Source: JAXGPP01 sp964436865 (GTDB taxonomy: Bacteria > Planctomycetota > Planctomycetia > Pirellulales > Thermoguttaceae). From it: a stretch of DNA of 6,261 nt. Below are positions 1 to 4,084 of the stretch, piece after piece. How positions within the stretch are numbered: position 1 is the first letter of the stretch; each line of letters starts with the position of its first letter. The stretch covers positions 1 to 6,261 of the forward strand of contig CAYTFK010000381.1 in the NCBI GenBank assembly GCA_964436865.1, read 5' to 3'. Made by a program: the position numbers and the translations under genes. The notes below the pieces were generated by a model, which saw only the letters and a program-made list of their open reading frames with translations, was not told the DNA's origin and made no database searches.

Positions 1-532
1 CCAGGTCGCCGGTCGGCTCGTCGGCCAGCAGCATCTCGGGATCGGAGGCCAGCGCGCGGGCGATCGCCACACGCTGCTCCTGTCCGCCGGAAAGCTCGTC
101 GGGCCGGTGGTGCATGCGATCGGCCAGGCCGACAATCTCCAGCGCCTTGGTGACATGCTCGCGGCGCTCGCGGCGGCTGAGCGGCAGCAGCGTGAGCGGC
201 AACTCGACGTTCTGGTAGGCGGTGAGCACGGGGAGCAGGTTGTAGGCCTGGAAGACGTAGGCCACGTGGTCCGAGCGCCAGCGGGCCAGTTCGCGCGAGC
301 TGAGTTTCGCCAGATCCTGGCCGCAGACGATCACCTCTCCGGCGGTCGGAGTATCGAGCCCGCCGAGGAGATTCAAGAGCGTGGTCTTGCCGGAGCCGGA
401 GGGCCCCATCAGGGCAACGAAATCGCCCCGGTCGATTCGCAGACTGAGATCATCCAAGGGGTGGATGTCGGCAGACCCCTTGTGATAGATCTTGCTGACA
501 TGGCGCAGTTCGATGATCGGCGGCGGCCTCAC
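1..532 (-). CDS. ABC transporter ATP-binding protein, LolD/MacB/DevA type (3' end outside window)
   Basis: This is the cytoplasmic ATPase of a tripartite or lipoprotein-type ABC exporter. It would power a FtsX/MacB-like permease that works with the upstream periplasmic adaptor. The 177 visible residues contain Walker A GPSGSGKT (43-50), the Q-loop glutamine in VFQAYN (Q95), the signature LSGGQ (147-151) and Walker B MLLADE (167-172). They end at PTGDL, just before the D-loop and switch histidine. The signature continues QEQR, where most relatives have QQQR. The family is usually about 220-250 residues, so roughly 50-70 residues are missing. The start is not obvious. GTG at 532 has GGAG 10 bases upstream and puts the first beta strand (IIELRHV) at the usual position. 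An in-frame ATG at 568 would overlap the adaptor by 29 bases and has no clear ribosome site. The spacing of 7 bases from the adaptor stop indicates one operon. The family call is firm, but the exported substrate cannot be told from the sequence. Confidence 0.93.
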   Translation of the reverse strand, partial: MRPPPIIELRHVSKIYHKGSADIHPLDDLSLRIDRGDFVALMGPSGSGKTTLLNLLGGLDTPTAGEVIVCGQDLAKLSSRELARWRSDHVAYVFQAYNLLPVLTAYQNVELPLTLLPLSRRERREHVTKALEIVGLADRMHHRPDELSGGQEQRVAIARALASDPEMLLADEPTGDL

Positions 533-539
533 GCTGGCA

Positions 540-1919
540 TCACTCCACGACCTGCACGGGGACCGCATCGCCGGTCAGCCGCTGGGCGCCGCGGACCACG
601 ACCTTGTCGCCGGCCGCGAGGCCACGGGTGATCTCGACCCGTTCGCCGGAGTTGGCGCCGACCTCGACAGTTTGCCGGTGGGCCTGGTCGTTGCTGACTA
701 CCCAAACGTAGCTGCCGCTCTCGCCCGGCTGCACCGCTGCCTTGGGGACGGCGATCGCGCCGGCGGGCGCCTTGTCGTCCAGGAAGCGGACGCGAACGCC
801 CATCTCAGGCAGGACGGCCTGATCATCGCGGTCGAGGAAATCGACGCGCACCTTGACGGTGGCCTTGCTGCGATCGGCGCGGGGCAGGATGCGGCGGACC
901 CGGCCTTCGAACTCGCGGTTGGGGATGGCGTCGACTTTGATCCTGGCTTTATCGCCCGGTTTGACCCGTTGGAGCTGCGATTCGGCCACATCGACTTCGG
1001 CCTGGAGCGAGGCGAGGTCGGCGATGGTCACGATCGAGCCGCGGGCCATCGACCCCCCGATGCTGATCGGGGCAACAATTTCACCGACTTCGGCCGCCTT
1101 CTCGGTCACCACGCCGTCGAACGGGGCCAGGATGAAGCACTCGTGGCGTTGGCTCTCCAGGACCTCAACATTGGCCTCGGCCGATTTCTGGCGGGCCTTG
1201 GCCGACTCGACGGCCGCCTGGGCCGCGGCTGCCTGCGACTGGGCGACGACCACTTGCTGCTCGGCCTCGAAGGCCCGCTGCCGGGTCCAGGCGATTTTCG
1301 CTTCCGCGGCGAGCATCTCTGTCCGCCGGTCGTCGACCTCGGAGGCAGCGGCGGCGCTTTTGGCGACAAGACGCTCGGCCAATTCGAAGCGGCGCTTCGC
1401 GTCATCCTTGAGGATCTCGTACTGCTTGTTCTCGGCGTCGATCGTCTTCAGGGCCGCCTCCGCCGCGGCCATCCCGGCTTGGGCCTGCGCGGCGAGTTTG
1501 GCGTAGCGTTCGACTTCGGCCTCCGCTTCGGCGACCGCGGCCTTTGCCCGGTCGATGGAGGCGTCGAGTTCTTCGTGGTCGATCTCGGCGACCACGTCGC
1601 CCAGCTTGACCGGGTCGGCTTCGGCGACATTGAGCTTCGCCAGCCGTCCGGTGAACTTGGTGGCGAGCACCGATTGCCGGTCGGCTACCACATACCCGGC
1701 GGCGGTCAGTTCGGGACTGCCGTCGACCACCTTGCCGGTCGCGGAGATCCGGACCGCCGGTGACACGCCCACCTCGACGACGCTGATACCCCCCATCAGC
1801 CGAGGCGCCAAGATGGCCGCGGACACAATGGCCACCCCCGCCACCCACACCCACGGCGGCACTCGCCGCCGTGGCCGCGTTCGGTCGATCCGTAACGCCG
1901 CCAGACCGTCAGATGACAT
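540..1919 (-). CDS. HlyD/MacA-type periplasmic adaptor (membrane fusion protein) of an ABC exporter
   Basis: This protein links an inner-membrane ABC transporter to an outer-membrane exit duct. The 459-residue protein has a basic cytoplasmic N-terminus (RTRPRRR, 13-19) and one membrane anchor (about 22-38). A lipoyl half follows (about 84-115). Next comes a long Ala/Glu/Lys-rich coiled-coil hairpin (about 118-257), then the second lipoyl half with APFDGVV (265-271), and finally beta-barrel and membrane-proximal domains (about 300-459). The hairpin turn (R177 to D197, with L184 and S188) resembles the Arg-Leu-Ser tip that contacts TolC-like ducts in MacA and AcrA relatives. An upstream in-frame ATG at 1994 would add 25 residues. 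ATG at 1919 is preferred because GGAG lies 8 bases upstream and the anchor is then at the usual distance from the N-terminus. The next gene begins 7 bases after the stop and encodes the ATPase. This pairing fits MacAB- or DevBCA-like export better than RND efflux. There is no lipobox, so the anchor is a transmembrane helix. Confidence 0.93.
   Translation of the reverse strand: MSSDGLAALRIDRTRPRRRVPPWVWVAGVAIVSAAILAPRLMGGISVVEVGVSPAVRISATGKVVDGSPELTAAGYVVADRQSVLATKFTGRLAKLNVAEADPVKLGDVVAEIDHEELDASIDRAKAAVAEAEAEVERYAKLAAQAQAGMAAAEAALKTIDAENKQYEILKDDAKRRFELAERLVAKSAAAASEVDDRRTEMLAAEAKIAWTRQRAFEAEQQVVVAQSQAAAAQAAVESAKARQKSAEANVEVLESQRHECFILAPFDGVVTEKAAEVGEIVAPISIGGSMARGSIVTIADLASLQAEVDVAESQLQRVKPGDKARIKVDAIPNREFEGRVRRILPRADRSKATVKVRVDFLDRDDQAVLPEMGVRVRFLDDKAPAGAIAVPKAAVQPGESGSYVWVVSNDQAHRQTVEVGANSGERVEITRGLAAGDKVVVRGAQRLTGDAVPVQVVE
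543..546 (-). promoter_or_regulatory. Ribosome binding site for the ATPase, inside the end of the adaptor gene
   Basis: GGAG is formed by the last codons of the adaptor gene and lies 10 bases before GTG at 532. It supports that GTG over the ATG at 568. An ATG at 540 that overlaps the adaptor stop is closer but opens only three codons (Met-Pro-Ala) before a stop, so it cannot start the ATPase. Confidence 0.5.
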
Positions 1920-1927
1920 CTTCTCTG

Positions 1928-1931
1928 CTCC
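1928..1931 (-). promoter_or_regulatory. Ribosome binding site of the adaptor gene
   Basis: GGAG lies 8 bases before ATG at 1919. This is the evidence for choosing that start over the in-frame ATG at 1994, which has no comparable site and would fall beside the candidate -10 element. Confidence 0.7.
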
Positions 1932-1951
1932 GTAGGCACCGCACTCGCATC

Positions 1952-1981
1952 CAGACGAAGGCCCCAGCGGGTATTCGTCTG
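1952..1981 (-). promoter_or_regulatory. Perfect 8-bp inverted repeat in the leader of the adaptor gene
   Basis: The arms CAGACGAA (1981-1974, read on the minus strand) and TTCGTCTG (1959-1952) are perfectly complementary around a 14-base loop that itself contains a CCC/GGG pairing. In RNA the stem can extend outward through U-G and U-A pairs. It sits 32 bases before the adaptor start. No U-run follows on the minus strand, so it is not a classical terminator for the upstream nitrilase gene. It may be a leader hairpin or an operator for a dimeric regulator. The dyad is visible; its function is inferred. Confidence 0.45.
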
Positions 1982-1994
1982 AACATCTTCTCAT

Positions 1995-2000
1995 ATTATC
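1995..2000 (-). promoter_or_regulatory. Candidate -10 element of the adaptor/ATPase operon
   Basis: GATAAT on the minus strand stands out in GC-rich DNA and lies about 75 bases before the adaptor ATG. Transcription from it would start near 1988, which puts the inverted repeat at the very 5' end of the mRNA. No good -35 hexamer is found at 16-18 bases upstream, so this is weak. It could need an activator or be a chance A/T patch. The rest of the 169-base gap (1920-2088) shows only small GC-rich dyads, such as AGCCGCGGCT at 2073-2082, and no convincing terminator. Confidence 0.25.
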
Positions 2001-2088
2001 CAGCCGCCGCGCTCTCAGCTAGCGGCCTGTTCTTAGCCTCTTATGGGGGGTGGGTGATGGCGTTTGCTTCGAGCCGCGGCTGAGTGCT

Positions 2089-3894
2089 TCATTTGCGCCA
2101 GCCGCTGGCCTCGATGCGGGCGAACTCGCCGTCGACATGGTCGCCTTCGTAGAAGGAGAGCCAGCCTCTGAGACGCTTGGTTTCGCCGGGCGGGCAGTCG
2201 GGGAACTGCGGGTCGGAGTGCAGGCAGGGGCACTTCTCGTTGCCCCAGCACCGCTGGACCGGCTCCCACGCCGTGATGATCCAGCGGCGGCCGTCGTCCG
2301 AGCCGGCCGCGGCATAGGGGGGCTGAAAGACCTTGTTCTCGTTCGTCTGCGCGGCGAAACCGGGCGCATAGCCGAGCATCACGCAGTTCTGCACGCGGAG
2401 CCCGGTCAACGTCTCCTGGGTCCCGTTGCGGAGCCAGAGTTCCATCCGCACCTCGCCAGGGGTGGGCCGGACTGTTGCGCCAAAAGCGATGCCGTTGGGG
2501 AGCGTGCGGTCGTACTGCAGCGTGCCGTCGGCGCGGCGATTCCATTCCAGCCGCGGCAGGGTGATGCCTTGCTGGTCCCAGAGGGTCGGGATGTGAGTGT
2601 GGGCGAGGTAGGTCAGGCCGAGGTTGGAGAAGATGGCTTCCGGCACGTCGACCACGACGTAGCCCTGTTCGTCCCAGGGCGTGAACACACTCACTTTCGT
2701 CTCGCGCTGCGGCATCACCGCACCTTCGAAGAAGCCGATCCGCGGATGGCGCCCCCCGGGATACGGCAGCACCCGTAAGGGATCGCCCGGCTGGCGGCGC
2801 GGCGCCGTCTTGCCCGCCAGCTCGAACGTGTCGAGCGCGGCGGCAATCTCGTCGAGCGTCATGCCCGTGGCGCTGCTGACCTCGCGTGGCGTGAAACGGT
2901 GAAACACGACCATGTTATCGAGCCACTCGCGGAGTTCGGCATCGCTTGCCGGGCGGCGGAACTCGGTGAGCAACCCGCCGAGCTGGGTGCGGAGCCAGGC
3001 GGGAACTTCGCTGGCGTCGGCCCAAACCCAGGGTGACCTGAACATGGCTGGCGCGACCGTGGCCGTAATAAGCTCGGTCTTGAAGAGCCTGGCTTCGGCC
3101 AGCGGCGTGCCTTGCGGGCTGAGGATGAAGCTGTCGCCATAGCCGACTCTTTCGGGCCGATCGGCCTTCACGTTGTTCGACCGTACGACAACCATCTTGA
3201 GCTGACACGCCAGGCCCACGTGGCAGTTGCGCACCCAGCGGCGGTGATCGTCAACGGCAGCAACGCCGATCTCGTTGTTGTGCGGCGAGAAGAGGATCTC
3301 TGCCCCTTGCAGCCGCGCGGCCAGGGCCACGTGCGGAAAAGAGCTGTCGTGGCAGATGATCGTGGCAAACCGCGCTCCGTGCGCCTGGAAGACGGGCACC
3401 GACTCGCCCGGCGTGAAGCCGAGCACGCGCCGGTCGCCGCCGGTGAGCATGACTTTGTCGTAAAACCCCAGCAGCTTCCCCCGGTGAATCACCAGTTCGG
3501 TGTTGTACAGGCGATCGCCCGCCTTGCGCGCCAGGCCCACCAGCACCACCGTGTCGTGGGCCGCCGATTCGGCAATGAACTTCTGCAGGTCGGGATCGTC
3601 AAGGCTCCGGGCGCCGCGCTCGACGGCTTCGCGGCTCTCATAACCCGAAAGAAAGCACTCCGGCAACACGACGAAGTGGCTTCCGCGCTGGCGCGCTTCG
3701 TTGATGATTTCGCGTGCGGTCGCCAGGTTGGCGGCAAAATCACCTTCCCGGCACACGCCCTGGTAGGCGGAGATCACCACGTCGTTCTCGAGAGCGAAGC
3801 CGGATGAAGCCACCACAAGCAAGGCGGCGAGCGCTCGCGCGGCAAGGCTGCTCGAACGGACGACATTGCCAACGCTTAAATGGGTGGGACGCAT
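2089..3894 (-). CDS. Exported nitrilase-superfamily carbon-nitrogen hydrolase with extra C-terminal module
   Basis: This is a predicted hydrolase of amide or nitrile C-N bonds, acting outside the cytoplasm. In the 601-residue protein the nitrilase fold spans about 37-285. It has the superfamily triad: E79 in LPECFLSGY, K147 in YDKVMLT and C181 in TIICHDSSF. An N-terminal signal peptide is likely, with a basic region to R20, the hydrophobic stretch ALAALLVVASSG, and cleavage near GFA-LE. After the catalytic domain come a helical segment (about 318-357) and a C-terminal module (about 370-595) with aromatic and beta-like patterning and five cysteines (504, 549, 555, 557, 567). Single-domain nitrilases are about 260-330 residues, so this one is nearly doubled. 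The start at 3894 has GGAG 10 bases upstream. ATG at 3912, six codons earlier, is possible with a weaker AGG. Substrate is unknown; the branch cannot be named safely. The gene is divergent from the glycosidase and is followed after 169 bases by the adaptor gene. Confidence 0.88.
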   Translation of the reverse strand: MRPTHLSVGNVVRSSSLAARALAALLVVASSGFALENDVVISAYQGVCREGDFAANLATAREIINEARQRGSHFVVLPECFLSGYESREAVERGARSLDDPDLQKFIAESAAHDTVVLVGLARKAGDRLYNTELVIHRGKLLGFYDKVMLTGGDRRVLGFTPGESVPVFQAHGARFATIICHDSSFPHVALAARLQGAEILFSPHNNEIGVAAVDDHRRWVRNCHVGLACQLKMVVVRSNNVKADRPERVGYGDSFILSPQGTPLAEARLFKTELITATVAPAMFRSPWVWADASEVPAWLRTQLGGLLTEFRRPASDAELREWLDNMVVFHRFTPREVSSATGMTLDEIAAALDTFELAGKTAPRRQPGDPLRVLPYPGGRHPRIGFFEGAVMPQRETKVSVFTPWDEQGYVVVDVPEAIFSNLGLTYLAHTHIPTLWDQQGITLPRLEWNRRADGTLQYDRTLPNGIAFGATVRPTPGEVRMELWLRNGTQETLTGLRVQNCVMLGYAPGFAAQTNENKVFQPPYAAAGSDDGRRWIITAWEPVQRCWGNEKCPCLHSDPQFPDCPPGETKRLRGWLSFYEGDHVDGEFARIEASGWRK

Positions 3895-3904
3895 GTTGGT
3901 GAGT

Positions 3905-3908
3905 CTCC
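3905..3908 (-). promoter_or_regulatory. Ribosome binding site favouring the nitrilase start at 3894
   Basis: GGAG lies 10 bases before ATG at 3894. The alternative ATG at 3912 has only AGG 8 bases upstream. The choice changes six residues at the N-terminus and does not affect the signal peptide prediction. Confidence 0.45.
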
Positions 3909-3914
3909 GCATAC

Positions 3915-3944
3915 ACAGAACCTGTTTGACAGAGCCAAGTCTGT
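3915..3944. repeat. Two tandem small dyads upstream of the nitrilase gene
   Basis: ACAG-AAC-CTGT (3915-3925) and ACAGA-GCCAAG-TCTGT (3929-3944) are two perfect short inverted repeats. Both begin with ACAGA, and their starts are 14 bases apart. They lie directly before the nitrilase start, within its leader or promoter. They could be operator half-sites, but arms of 4-5 bp can arise by chance. Confidence 0.3.
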
Positions 3945-3980
3945 TCGATGTCTCATCATCCTACCTCCGCCCGGCGCTTT

Positions 3981-4008
3981 TTGACACCACATTCGGCGTC
4001 ACTACAAT
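3981..4008 (+). promoter_or_regulatory. Sigma-70-type promoter for the glycosidase gene
   Basis: The -35 is TTGACA (3981-3986), a perfect match to the consensus. It is followed by a 16-base spacer and the -10 TACAAT (4003-4008), which differs from TATAAT at one position. Transcription would begin near 4015, giving a leader of about 70 bases before the ATG at 4085. In DNA of this GC content such a pair, correctly placed and oriented, is unlikely by chance. Activity is inferred. Confidence 0.7.
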
Positions 4009-4075
4009 GGGGGCGAGGGAAAGGGGCGGCCGTACCAGGGTCGAATGACATCGCGGACCATACCCGAAGAACAGC

Positions 4076-4079
4076 AGGA
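4076..4079 (+). promoter_or_regulatory. Ribosome binding site of the glycosidase gene
   Basis: AGGA lies 5 bases before ATG at 4085. With the signal peptide that follows directly, it supports this start. Confidence 0.6.
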
Positions 4080-4084
4080 CGACA

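Noticed and set aside
492..1763. Long plus-strand reading frame (423 codons) opposite the adaptor gene
   Set aside because: It is the antisense shadow of a clear HlyD/MacA-type gene. Its Gly/Asp/Leu-rich translation resembles no family, and GC-rich codon bias produces such open antisense frames.
2001..2088. GC-rich dyads after the nitrilase stop, as a possible terminator
   Set aside because: GCCGC/GCGGC and AGCCGCGGCT can pair, but no U-run follows on the minus strand. Short GC palindromes are common at this base composition.
2824..2895. HTH-like pattern as evidence for a transcription regulator
   Set aside because: It lies inside a protein with a signal peptide and a nitrilase domain, so a DNA-binding role is unlikely. 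It is kept only as a structural curiosity.
2050..3807. Plus-strand reading frames opposite the nitrilase gene (2050-2778 and 3112-3807)
   Set aside because: Both lie antisense to the nitrilase triad and C-terminal module, which are convincingly coding. No ribosome site or family match is visible.
3926..3931. TTGACA on the plus strand as a second -35 element
   Set aside because: No -10-like hexamer lies 15-19 bases downstream, and the promoter at 3981-4008 is far better.
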